A stretch of DNA of 64,000 bases. Origin: SMWD01 sp964629475 (GTDB lineage: Bacteria > Pseudomonadota > Gammaproteobacteria > Steroidobacterales > GCA-2729495). How positions within the stretch are numbered: the first letter of the stretch is position 1; each line of letters opens with the position of its first letter. Of the stretch, positions 26,573-34,721 are shown piece after piece. The position numbers were made by a program, and so were the translations under genes. The notes under the pieces were generated by a model that worked only from the letters and a program-made list of their open reading frames with translations, was not told the DNA's origin and did no database searches. The stretch covers positions 70,589-134,588 of the forward strand of contig CAZVQW010000005.1 of NCBI GenBank assembly GCA_964629475.1, written 5' to 3'.

Positions 26573-27508
26573 GTGGATAAACCATTAGTCGTCGTTATCA
26601 ACGGCACGGCCGGTGAAGGTTACTGGACCGTTCATTACCTGCTGAAGACCGGCCGGTTCAGAGTCCGGGCAACTGCCCGCCGGCCGGACAGCGACAAGGC
26701 ACAAAAACTCCGGCAGGCCGGCTGCGAAGTGGTTGGCGCCGCAACCGAGGATGCCGATGCACTGCGCACTGCATTCAATGGTGCATACGGCATCTATGGC
26801 ACGACGATCTATAACATCCATGCAAAGCAATACATTCACGACAATCCGCAGGAAATGGCACAGGGTCTCGGGCTGATTGAAGCGGCCAGGTCCTGCCGCA
26901 CCCTCGAGCATTTTGTATTCCAGACCATGACGAAGTTCGAGCGGCACCCCGAAGACCTGGGGCTGGAGAGCCCGATTCATTTCCGCACAAAATGGCAACT
27001 TGAGGAACGGGTGATCGAGGCCAAATTACCATGGACCCTGCTTCGCCAGCCGGCCTATATGCGGCAGATGAAGTTCGGCTTGCGTGGCAACAAACGGCTA
27101 TCCCTCCCTTACTCACCGGGGACGCGACTGGCCTATGTCTCCGAAGAAGATATCGGCAAGATCGCGGCACAAATCTTTCTGGATCGCGATACATTCCTCC
27201 GGCAAACCGTCAATGCCGTATCCGAAGTGGTGACCACCGAGGAAATAGCGCAGCGTACTCACGATCGGATACCACAATTCAGTTCGCGCTACCGGCAGGC
27301 ACCATGGTGGTACAACGCATTTTTCGATCACATCCTGGTCAGGATGAAACCGGCCTTTCGTTATGTGTCACAGATCAACCAAAACCTGATGGCTGATAAT
27401 TACTTCGCCATGACCGAGGAGGATCGGGAATGCTGTGCCCGACTGATCAGCCCGCAGGAACTGATGAAAATCGAAGACTGGATGCAGCAGGAAATCGAAT
27501 CGTCCTGA
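26573..27508 (+). CDS. NmrA-like NAD(P)-binding protein
   Basis: A 311-residue atypical SDR with GTG start behind GGAG. The dinucleotide loop reads INGTAGEGYWTVHYLL, a variant of GxxGxxG, followed by ATARRPDSDKAQKL with basic residues that favour NADP. Conserved NmrA/HSCARG-type blocks are FVFQTMTKFERH, HFRTKWQLEERV, WTLLRQPAYMRQM and the YVSEEDIGKIAAQIF segment. Such proteins act as redox sensors or as reductases (for example isoflavone/phenylcoumaran reductase types). It is probably cotranscribed with the DUF1838 gene upstream. No transmembrane segment. Confidence 0.82.
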   Translation: MDKPLVVVINGTAGEGYWTVHYLLKTGRFRVRATARRPDSDKAQKLRQAGCEVVGAATEDADALRTAFNGAYGIYGTTIYNIHAKQYIHDNPQEMAQGLGLIEAARSCRTLEHFVFQTMTKFERHPEDLGLESPIHFRTKWQLEERVIEAKLPWTLLRQPAYMRQMKFGLRGNKRLSLPYSPGTRLAYVSEEDIGKIAAQIFLDRDTFLRQTVNAVSEVVTTEEIAQRTHDRIPQFSSRYRQAPWWYNAFFDHILVRMKPAFRYVSQINQNLMADNYFAMTEEDRECCARLISPQELMKIEDWMQQEIESS

Positions 27509-27519
27509 CCTTGCTGCCG

Positions 27520-28221
27520 CTAACCGCCGGGTGTTACCGGCGCGTCATCCGTCGTGGTAATGATTGTGCCCGGCTCCAACTTGCCTGTTGCCAGCGCTTG
27601 TACGTAGTCAACTGACGCGATATGACAATAGCTCTGCCCCTGGAATCGATCCGGCAGAAACCAGGTGATCCAGTGATCGTAGTTCTGAAACAGGCCCGGT
27701 GAATTGAAATGCACCGTGCCGTCATCATCAACATAGCTCAACTCGAATTCGGTCAGATAACTTTGACCGGTGATGAACGGCTCATTTTCATCTATCACGA
27801 ATGCAGCGGCCCTTGCCGCCGCGGCCGGGTCATCGGCCTGCAACCCGGCGATAGCCTGTGCCCGCACCAGGCGCGTCACGTCAGGACAAAAACGCTGCTC
27901 ACCCGCCGCATCCTCACCGTATGTAGCACGCAGATGGGCCGCAGTCTTCACCTTGCACGACACCATGATGGGCCGCTGCCCGGCATAGGTCACGACCTGG
28001 TAAATCATCAACGGATCCGGCGAAGGTTTTGAAGCCCGGTATGCAGGCATGTCGGTGAACACAGTATTCGTGCCTTCCAGTTCAGTGTCGGCCAGAATCT
28101 TTTGCACGGCGACACAAAACTGCATGGAGTCGGGGGCCGGCAAAGTTTGAGCCTGCGTTGCCGGGGGTGCAAAGATCCCGACCAGAGCCAGGCACAGTAA
28201 CCAACGTAATATTAATCGCAT
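27520..28221 (-). CDS. Exported protein of unknown function
   Basis: A 233-residue protein starting at one of two adjacent ATGs (28221 or 28224) behind AAGAG, with a signal peptide ending ATQAQ. Mature part carries four to five cysteines (FCVAVQ, MVSCKVK, RFCPDV, SYCHIAS), suggesting disulfides in the periplasm. No family is recognised. It lies 17 bp downstream of the dienelactone-hydrolase-like gene on the same strand, so the two are probably in one operon, and converges with the NmrA-like gene (12 bp between ends). The VIDENEPFITGQSYLTEFEL stretch and a Pro/Asp-rich tail are the only other notable features. Confidence 0.7.
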   Translation of the reverse strand: MRLILRWLLCLALVGIFAPPATQAQTLPAPDSMQFCVAVQKILADTELEGTNTVFTDMPAYRASKPSPDPLMIYQVVTYAGQRPIMVSCKVKTAAHLRATYGEDAAGEQRFCPDVTRLVRAQAIAGLQADDPAAAARAAAFVIDENEPFITGQSYLTEFELSYVDDDGTVHFNSPGLFQNYDHWITWFLPDRFQGQSYCHIASVDYVQALATGKLEPGTIITTTDDAPVTPGG

Positions 28222-28237
28222 CATTAAACTCTTAAAT

Positions 28238-29317
28238 TCATTGCACCGTCGCATACTTGGCTGACGGCATGTTCCAAGTCCGCCGCAGGAACGCCAGCAG
28301 ATCCGTCATCGATGTCCGATAAGCACTCTCGTTCAAGCCCATCGTATAGCCGTCACTGTTACTGCATTTCAAAATAGCCATGAAGGCACCGAAGCTTGTA
28401 TCCATTGAATAACCGCTATTCATCTCGATGGTTTCACCGCTATTCATCCATTTCATCAGGCAATCGCGGGTCATCATTGCATCTTCCACAAAATGTTGCG
28501 GATAGGGGCTGTCCCAACCGTGGCCTGCATCCGGATAGACCTTCAGCGTCACATCTACATCCATGGCCTGCAATCGATCTCGAAATTTCTCACAGGCCGG
28601 AATGGACATGGATTCGTCCTTCTCACCCATCATGATGAGTACCGGGCTACCCTCCACTCGGAAACTCTCAAAATCCACCTGGCAGCCGCCATAAAACATC
28701 GCATAGGCCGAAAAACGGGGGCCGCCCTTACCCAACACGTTCTCGATGACCGGTTCGAACATCATATATAGCGTTGAGCCGGCGCCCAGAGAAAACCCCG
28801 TGACGCCGATTCGATCTGTATCTATATATGGATGATCCTGCAGCGCCTGCAACGCACTCAATGCATCGGCCATTTGCGTGAAGATGGGCGCCTTCTCGAG
28901 CCGCTCCAGATAATCGTCGGTGGCCCTGAGGTTGCGGGATACGAAGGTATCTACAGCGAGACCGGCGATACCATTGTCGGCCAGCAGCAGCGCCAGATTG
29001 ACGCTGCGGCCTGCCCAGTCTCCGCCCGAACCATGCAGGATGATCATCGCCGGCACCTTGTTCTGTGCCGACGCATCTTGCGGTAATACCAGCGTGCCAC
29101 CGACGGTTTGTTTGACTGCGGCGGCGCCACCGTCAATGAAATCCTTGCCGCTCTTCGCATTGAATCCCGGAAAACCAACCACACCGTCGAGGCGCTGGCC
29201 CCAGGAGGTCTCGTAGAAAATATTCATCACCGGCTCCGGTGACGGCCATAGCTCGATGCCTCCGTATACCGCAAGCAACAGAATGATGAACACGCTGATA
29301 CGACGAGCCCATTTCAT
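28238..29317 (-). CDS. Dienelactone-hydrolase-like alpha/beta hydrolase, membrane-anchored or exported
   Basis: A 359-residue protein with an N-terminal hydrophobic segment (residues 7-24). Alpha/beta-hydrolase features: oxyanion loop IILHGSGGDWAG, nucleophile GVTGFSLGAG with Ser177, acid in MGEKDESMSIP and the catalytic His in DAGHGWDSP. These match the dienelactone hydrolase group with a periplasmic location. A C-terminal extension of about 70 residues (from MKWMNSG) is longer than in classical DLH. Upstream on the same strand is another alpha/beta hydrolase (29389), downstream a secreted Cys protein. Ester or lactone substrates are likely, but unidentified. Confidence 0.85.
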   Translation of the reverse strand: MKWARRISVFIILLLAVYGGIELWPSPEPVMNIFYETSWGQRLDGVVGFPGFNAKSGKDFIDGGAAAVKQTVGGTLVLPQDASAQNKVPAMIILHGSGGDWAGRSVNLALLLADNGIAGLAVDTFVSRNLRATDDYLERLEKAPIFTQMADALSALQALQDHPYIDTDRIGVTGFSLGAGSTLYMMFEPVIENVLGKGGPRFSAYAMFYGGCQVDFESFRVEGSPVLIMMGEKDESMSIPACEKFRDRLQAMDVDVTLKVYPDAGHGWDSPYPQHFVEDAMMTRDCLMKWMNSGETIEMNSGYSMDTSFGAFMAILKCSNSDGYTMGLNESAYRTSMTDLLAFLRRTWNMPSAKYATVQ

Positions 29318-29388
29318 CGTTCAATCATCCCGGTCAATTGATGCACAAAGCACATTTTAAAGTCACTGAATATCAGAACATCACCTCG

Positions 29389-30186
29389 CTACCGCGAACT
29401 CATCTGTGCAAGGCCCTGCAGCATTGCGGCGACTACGATTTCCTGCTGTGTGTCACGGGAAATAACCGGTTCCCATTCTTCTTCATAGCCACCACCGTCG
29501 AATGAGCCGAAATACATGTGTATACCGCCCGGCACCGGCACCCACCGGGCATCGCTCGGAAACAGGTGCCGCTTGTCGGCAAACGTTGGCGGCGGGCTGC
29601 CGCCTGTTGTCGCACGGTGAATATGCATGACCGGCAGGCTGGAGCCTGACAGGCTGTTTGACTCTGCCGGGTACGCATCCCAAAGAATCAGACCGGCCAG
29701 ATCGTCCTGATGCTGAAATGCATAACGACCGGCCACTACGCCACCCAGTGAATGCCCCGCGACGACCCATTCACGAACCTGCGGAAACGCGGCACGAACA
29801 TCGTCCGCACGGTTCGGTGCAAAAATTGCCAGATCGAAGGGCATCTCAATAGCTACGACGAGGTAACCCATGGCCGCTATTTTTCGCAGCACCGGCGCAT
29901 AACCACGAATGTCACAATTTGCTCCGGGATACAGAATCAATCCTGCCGTTGGCGTCGCCGTAACCGGCCGCATCACCAACCAGTCGGCCGTATCGACACT
30001 GACCACTCCATCGCTCACCAATGCGGCTATGGCATCATCTGCCGGGCTAGCCAGATTTTTTTCGGTTGAATAAACCAACCAGCCCACAGCCAGCAACGAG
30101 ATACCGACAATGAAGGCAAGTACCCTTATAAAGAAACGGCTCCGGGATCTACCCATTGCAACCAACCTTGGATTCCATCCTCTCAT
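29389..30186 (-). CDS. Alpha/beta hydrolase with N-terminal membrane anchor
   Basis: A 265-residue protein; a second start at 30156 (MGRSRSRFF) is equally possible. One membrane segment (about residues 18-38) then a hydrolase of the alpha/beta hydrolase_5 type: LILYPGANCDIRGY, VVAGHSLGGVVAGRYAF with Ser146 in GHSLG, LILWDAYPAES and the C-terminal PGGIHMYFGSFDG with the likely catalytic His. Probably acts on an ester at the periplasmic face. It is the first of three minus-strand genes (this, DLH-like, secreted Cys protein) with gaps of 71 and 16 bp. A divergent SDR begins 143 bp away. Confidence 0.83.
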   Translation of the reverse strand: MRGWNPRLVAMGRSRSRFFIRVLAFIVGISLLAVGWLVYSTEKNLASPADDAIAALVSDGVVSVDTADWLVMRPVTATPTAGLILYPGANCDIRGYAPVLRKIAAMGYLVVAIEMPFDLAIFAPNRADDVRAAFPQVREWVVAGHSLGGVVAGRYAFQHQDDLAGLILWDAYPAESNSLSGSSLPVMHIHRATTGGSPPPTFADKRHLFPSDARWVPVPGGIHMYFGSFDGGGYEEEWEPVISRDTQQEIVVAAMLQGLAQMSSR

Positions 30187-30328
30187 TTAGTCCCGGTGCC
30201 CGTAAAATCATCGGTACAGTACCGAAGTGCATCGGGAAAAGTTTTGTCCCAGATCAATGCACTGTCAAGCCGGGCATAAATATGATATTTAATTCAATGA
30301 CTTGTTTGGGCAATCAAGCAACAAGAAG

Positions 30329-31243
30329 ATGAACAGCCAGACGATACTTATCACCGGTACCGCCTCTGGAATGGGCCGGATCGCCGCCCGGCAACTTGCC
30401 GAGCAAGGCGCCCGTTTGATTCTGGTGGATTTCGATATCTCCAATGGAGAACAGGCCCGGGACGAGATCATCGCCGCGACCGGCAACACAAACATTGAAT
30501 TCATCGCCTGCGATGTGACCTCATTCGCCGAGGTCCGCCGCATGACCGAACAAGTGAAAGAAAACTACCCGCGTCTGGATGTATTGATCAATAACGCGGG
30601 AATCACCGAGTCCGTGCGCCGTGAAAGCGTGGATGGTTTTGAGATGACCATGGCGACAAATTTTCTCGGGCCATATCTGATCACGCATCTGCTGCTGGAC
30701 CTGCTCAAGGCCAGTGCACCGTCCCGCATCATCAATGTGTCATCGGATGGCCACAAGATGGTGCCCACCCTGGATTTCGATGACATAGACAACCGCGCCG
30801 GCTGGGATCGCGTAAACCACAACAAAGGCTTTCAAGCCTATGCCCGATCGAAACTGGCGCTGGCCTGTTTTTCCTATGACCTGGCCGAGCAACTGGCGGG
30901 AACCGGTGTCTCGGTATATTGCCTGTCGCCCGGCTATTTCATCCGCACCAATGTCCATCGACACATGCGCGGCATCTGGAAGCTCGGCGTCAAACTTGCC
31001 TGGCCATTCCTGCAGTCCCCTTATCGCGCCGTGCGGACCTATATATATCTTGTCACCAGCCCCGAGGTCGCCGATGAGACGGGCAAATACTGGGAACATC
31101 TCAAGGAAAAAGAATCCTCCGATGCGTCCCACGACCGTTCGCTGCGTGCACGAATCCGGGCTTATGCCGAGGAGGCCACCCGTGGCGCATTGGCTACCGC
31201 GCAAGATAAATCGGCGACGGACAACCTGGAGACCGCACCGTGA
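30329..31243 (+). CDS. Short-chain dehydrogenase (retinol-dehydrogenase/POR-like group)
   Basis: A 304-residue SDR. Met at 30329 starts directly before the fold (SQTILITGTASGMG); a TTG 27 bp upstream would add nine residues. Features are TGTASGMG, DVLINNAG, INVSSDGHK and the active site YARSK, with the long RDH/WWOX/protochlorophyllide-reductase-like insertion LDFDDIDNRAGWDRVNHN before the Tyr. The substrate class is lipophilic aldehydes/ketones or tetrapyrroles, not decided by sequence. Its stop overlaps the next start by 4 bp, tying it to the membrane protein. A degenerate FNR-like site (TTGTC-CCAG-ATCAA) lies at 30244. Confidence 0.85.
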   Translation: MNSQTILITGTASGMGRIAARQLAEQGARLILVDFDISNGEQARDEIIAATGNTNIEFIACDVTSFAEVRRMTEQVKENYPRLDVLINNAGITESVRRESVDGFEMTMATNFLGPYLITHLLLDLLKASAPSRIINVSSDGHKMVPTLDFDDIDNRAGWDRVNHNKGFQAYARSKLALACFSYDLAEQLAGTGVSVYCLSPGYFIRTNVHRHMRGIWKLGVKLAWPFLQSPYRAVRTYIYLVTSPEVADETGKYWEHLKEKESSDASHDRSLRARIRAYAEEATRGALATAQDKSATDNLETAP

Positions 31244-32058
31244 ACCTGTCCGTGTTTGCCGCATTGATCGCGGCTGTCATGGTCATGCTGATCGTCATCA
31301 AGCTGCGCCGGTCGACCGACCATACCTGTGAACACTTCGATCCGGTCTCAGCCTGGCTGCGCGCGGGCATCATGTTCTGTTTTTTCTACCTGGTGTCCTG
31401 GGCGACGGGCACCATGCAGCACATCGTCAGCGAATCGATCGTTACGCCGGAGCAACTTGCCGATCCTGCCTGGCGTCTGTGGACGGGCGGCATGGTCGTG
31501 CTCATTCTCATCGCCTACTGGGGCATCTGGGCCCGTTTCACGATCCGCTTTGAGCGCAAGCTCGAACTGTTGCCACAGATAATTTTCGGCCTGCTTTGGG
31601 GCACAGCCTTCGGGCAGATGTTTCTGTCGCTATGGCATATTGCCGAGATGATCGGTCCCGACTGGGCGACCTGGCAGGTCTTTCTGCTCGCTTACGTCAT
31701 GCTCACCTTCTGGCAGTGGTTCCTGATGGACATGTACTGGGATATCTACATTTCCCCGGAACACGACACGGCCTACTCCATCGTACTGAAGGTCGTCGTA
31801 ACGCACATCCCCAACTCCACCCTCGGACTGATTTTCTTTGCACTGTACGGTAACCACGTCATTTTCATCGGGCTGCAGTGTCTCGCCCTGGTGGGCTGTT
31901 CGATCACGATGCGCATGCCATCACCATGGTGCAAAGCCCTTACTCCACCGGCACGAACCACACCCTCGAAATTCTTCGGGCTACCCCGCTGCGCGGGTTA
32001 TAAATCTGCTGATCCTGCCAATGACGTCTGGCTCAAACAGGCGCACCTGCCAAGGTAG
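31240..32058 (+). CDS. Multipass membrane protein of unknown family (paralogue of 17056-17832)
   Basis: A 272-residue protein with about seven helices. The GTG start overlaps the SDR stop (GTGA). Shared landmarks with the 17056 protein: SAWLRAGIMFCFFYLVSWATG, EQLADPAW, RKLELLPQIIFG, MYWDIYISPEHD and MRMPSPW. The conserved WDIYISPEH loop has Asp, Glu and His and may hold a metal or haem. The last 45 residues (after PSPW) are polar, Pro/Ala-rich and absent from the paralogue. The family is not recognised. The Rieske oxygenase begins 52 bp downstream, so SDR, membrane protein and oxygenase form an operon-like set. Confidence 0.8.
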   Translation: MNLSVFAALIAAVMVMLIVIKLRRSTDHTCEHFDPVSAWLRAGIMFCFFYLVSWATGTMQHIVSESIVTPEQLADPAWRLWTGGMVVLILIAYWGIWARFTIRFERKLELLPQIIFGLLWGTAFGQMFLSLWHIAEMIGPDWATWQVFLLAYVMLTFWQWFLMDMYWDIYISPEHDTAYSIVLKVVVTHIPNSTLGLIFFALYGNHVIFIGLQCLALVGCSITMRMPSPWCKALTPPARTTPSKFFGLPRCAGYKSADPANDVWLKQAHLPR

Positions 32059-32110
32059 TTCGCGAATTCATCCTGCACGTACACTACTGTAAGCCTTAAG
32101 GAGGCAATTC

Positions 32111-33214
32111 ATGTACATCAATTTCTGGTATCCGGTAGCCCGCAGCACCGAAGTTACGAATGAAGCACCGCTGCGTACGCGAATCATGAGCCTGGATTTT
32201 GTCGCTTTCAGAGATGCCTCCGGCCAACCCCATGTACTCAGCGATACGTGCATCCACCGTGGCGGCGCCCTTGGCAAGGGCACGATAAAAGGTGACTGCG
32301 TGCAGTGCCCATACCATGGCTGGCAATATGACGGCGACGGTCAGTGCACCGTGATTCCGTCCCTGGGTGACGGCCAACGCCCACCGGCCCGGGCGAAGGT
32401 GGACAGCTATCCGGTGCAGGAACGCTATGGCATCGTGTTCGCGTTTCTCGGCGAGCTGCCCGAAGAAGAACGGCCACCGCTGTACGACATCCCCGAATTC
32501 GACTCATCCGACTGGCGCGCCAACAAGCTCGTGGTCTTCGAGGTCGATTATTACTACGAGCGCTCCGTGGAGAACGGACTTGACCCGGCCCACAACGAGT
32601 TCGTGCACCCGAATCAGGGCGCACCGGGCATGCGTCAGGATTTTCGCAATAATCCCATCGACATTGAAGCGCTGACCGACTGGGGCAGCAAGTTCATGAT
32701 TCCGTTCGTGCAGGACAAGACCGGGATCATGGGTGACCAGATACAGCGCGATGCGAAGTACTTGCGGGCCGGCTCCGGGCATGTGGGGCCGAATACGCTG
32801 ATCACCTGGTTGCAGTTCTCGAAAGACAGTATTTTTCATCAGTATTTCTTCGAAGCGCCGATCGATGAGAACCGAACCCGTATCTTTTTTGTCAACATGC
32901 GTTATTTCATGCTGGACCCGGCCAACGACCAGTCCATCATCGACATAAACATGAAAATTGCGCAGGAAGACATCGATATCCTCGTGGATCTGAACCCGGT
33001 GCGCACTCCGGATACAACGACCAAAGAACTGCTCGTGCCTGCAGACCTGCCGGTCGTAAAATATCGTGAGTTCCTGCAATCCTGGGAAAGCCGTGGCTGG
33101 CGAATCGATCAAAACAAACTGCGTGATATCCGCGGCAACTCAGCCGTCGCAATCCCGTGCCCGGGTCGACGCACCAGCAAAAGCTGGATTCTGGATCCTG
33201 TACCGCTGGCCTGA
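32111..33214 (+). CDS. Rieske mononuclear-iron oxygenase, alpha subunit (VanA/PAO-type)
   Basis: A 367-residue oxygenase with ATG behind GGAGG. The Rieske 2Fe-2S ligands are C47-x-H49 and C66-x2-H69 (DTCIHRGGALG, QCPYHGWQYD). The catalytic iron site is in NGLDPAHNEFVHP (His161, His166), with a later Asp expected to complete the facial triad. Size and single-subunit form match the VanA/chlorophyllide a oxygenase/pheophorbide a oxygenase branch, but the CxxC redox motif found near the C-terminus of plant PAO is absent. The reaction could be hydroxylation, demethylation or ring cleavage. A reductase and ferredoxin are not encoded nearby. Context with SDR and RCCR-like genes makes a tetrapyrrole substrate worth testing. 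Confidence 0.88.
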   Translation: MYINFWYPVARSTEVTNEAPLRTRIMSLDFVAFRDASGQPHVLSDTCIHRGGALGKGTIKGDCVQCPYHGWQYDGDGQCTVIPSLGDGQRPPARAKVDSYPVQERYGIVFAFLGELPEEERPPLYDIPEFDSSDWRANKLVVFEVDYYYERSVENGLDPAHNEFVHPNQGAPGMRQDFRNNPIDIEALTDWGSKFMIPFVQDKTGIMGDQIQRDAKYLRAGSGHVGPNTLITWLQFSKDSIFHQYFFEAPIDENRTRIFFVNMRYFMLDPANDQSIIDINMKIAQEDIDILVDLNPVRTPDTTTKELLVPADLPVVKYREFLQSWESRGWRIDQNKLRDIRGNSAVAIPCPGRRTSKSWILDPVPLA

Positions 33215-33223
33215 ATCGACCGC

Positions 33224-34534
33224 CTATCGGCGTTGTTCGCCGATACCGCCCGGAGCGACGAGGCGCACGACCAGCGCCAGTGCAAAAACGAGCGCATTGG
33301 CTATGCCAACCAGCACGTACGGTGCGGACGGATTCCAGGCATCGAACAACTGCCCGCCAATACTCGTGGCCAACAGTATGCCGAGCGCGCCGCAGATACC
33401 GGTCATGCCGATCACGGAACCGCGCTCCCTGATATTCGCTTCCTGACCGATCAGGGCCTGCGACGCGAACATGCAACTCACCTGCCCGACGCCGAGCATC
33501 GCAAACCAGGGCATCGCACCGGGGCTGAGCGGGTCTTTGACAAAGCCCATCGCGACAAACGCAAATGTGGCGATCGCAGCGCCGATCATGAGCGCACTCG
33601 TGCGGTTGATCCGGTCGATGATGAACCCCATAACAGGCATCCATAACATGGCCGCAACATTAGCCAGCACCATCAGAACTGCGCCCCGCTTGACCCCATC
33701 GGCAGCCGTCAAACCCTGTTCTACACCGGCCACCGTCGCCCAGAGTACGGTGAAGGTGCCGACCACGACAAAATCACTGCGCGACACAAAGGCTGCCATA
33801 TAGGACAGGGCAATGCGGGGATTTCTTGCCGCGGAAAACCCGCCGATGATCAGATCGCGAACCGGCGGCCGGGCATCATGGCGCACCATCGTCCCGCCTT
33901 TCAGTCCTTTCAACAGGATCAGCGCAGACGGCACGAGAATCAAGGCGATCAGCCAGTGAGAATACCTGCCGGCCGCCACTGTCCCGGCACCGAATTCGGC
34001 AAAAAACTCAGGTGTGCGGCCGAATACGAGGTTGACGAAAACGACGCCGATGCCATTGAAGAGCCCCGACAGGGCAATCATCTTGCCGCGAGAAAACTCG
34101 TTCGCATAATCATGACTCAGCGTACTCATCATGCCGATCATCGCGGCGATACCGACGGCGTAAATACCGCGCGTAACAAACAAGTGCCACTCAGCCCCAA
34201 CGAGCGGGTAAAAAACATACGACAAAGCCATGATCAATATGCCGGCGACGATAATCGGTCGGCGCCCGATGCGGTCCGACATCACGCCGAACACCCCGAT
34301 CAGAGCCAGTATGACGATCTCGGACGCAGCAGCGAGATACCCCGAAATGCCGCCCTGTTGATCCAGCGGAATCCCGAGATTGGCATTCAATACATAAGTC
34401 TGACCAATATTGACGAATGACAGAAAACCGATGCAGACAAAGTTGGCCCACAGCAACGCCGTTGCATTACCTCTGGAAATACCCGGTGCCAGCAGTATGG
34501 GACCGAAAGAAATTCGTTGTTGTTCGTTTTTCAC
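33224..34534 (-). CDS. MFS transporter (MHS/sugar-porter type)
   Basis: A 436-residue, twelve-helix permease. Between helices 2 and 3 is MSDRIGRRPIIVAG, the DRxGRR signature of the metabolite:proton symporter and sugar-porter groups, and the central loop has a similar motif near FIIDRINRTSALMIG. These carriers often import organic acids or aromatic compounds. It converges with the Rieske gene (10 bp between ends) and is divergent from the LLM pair, with FNR boxes at 34604 and 34640 in the shared 187-bp spacer. Probably part of the same regulon. Substrate not identifiable. Confidence 0.88.
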   Translation of the reverse strand: MKNEQQRISFGPILLAPGISRGNATALLWANFVCIGFLSFVNIGQTYVLNANLGIPLDQQGGISGYLAAASEIVILALIGVFGVMSDRIGRRPIIVAGILIMALSYVFYPLVGAEWHLFVTRGIYAVGIAAMIGMMSTLSHDYANEFSRGKMIALSGLFNGIGVVFVNLVFGRTPEFFAEFGAGTVAAGRYSHWLIALILVPSALILLKGLKGGTMVRHDARPPVRDLIIGGFSAARNPRIALSYMAAFVSRSDFVVVGTFTVLWATVAGVEQGLTAADGVKRGAVLMVLANVAAMLWMPVMGFIIDRINRTSALMIGAAIATFAFVAMGFVKDPLSPGAMPWFAMLGVGQVSCMFASQALIGQEANIRERGSVIGMTGICGALGILLATSIGGQLFDAWNPSAPYVLVGIANALVFALALVVRLVAPGGIGEQRR

Positions 34535-34603
34535 AGGTCGGGCAGTAAATAAAAATTGAAGTATTCGATCGAGTTAGCTTCCACACGGTATCGTGACACA
34601 TCA

Positions 34604-34617
34604 TTGATCCACATCAA
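34604..34617. promoter_or_regulatory. FNR-type operator TTGAT-CCAC-ATCAA
   Basis: Perfect palindrome in the spacer between the divergent MFS (34534) and LLM (34722) genes. It has the same central bases as the 16990 site. It may serve either direction. Confidence 0.75.
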
Positions 34618-34639
34618 GAGGTACGTGACGTGTTCGAGC

Positions 34640-34653
34640 TTGATATAGGTCAA
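34640..34653. promoter_or_regulatory. FNR-type operator, one mismatch (TTGAT-ATAG-GTCAA)
   Basis: Nine of ten consensus bases. A -10-like TAGAAT at 34677-34682 lies 33 bp from the centre, close to class II geometry for the LLM pair. With the perfect site 36 bp away it forms a tandem arrangement. Confidence 0.6.
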
Positions 34654-34721
34654 TGGTAATGACACCAGTCGAAGCTTAGAATTTCTTTGTCAAGCGGCCA
34701 AACCGAGGAAAAACAAACCGC

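Noticed and set aside
30244..30257. Degenerate FNR-like site TTGTC-CCAG-ATCAA before the SDR at 30329
   Set aside because: Eight of ten bases match and there is no clear -10 at the right distance; too weak to list as an operator.
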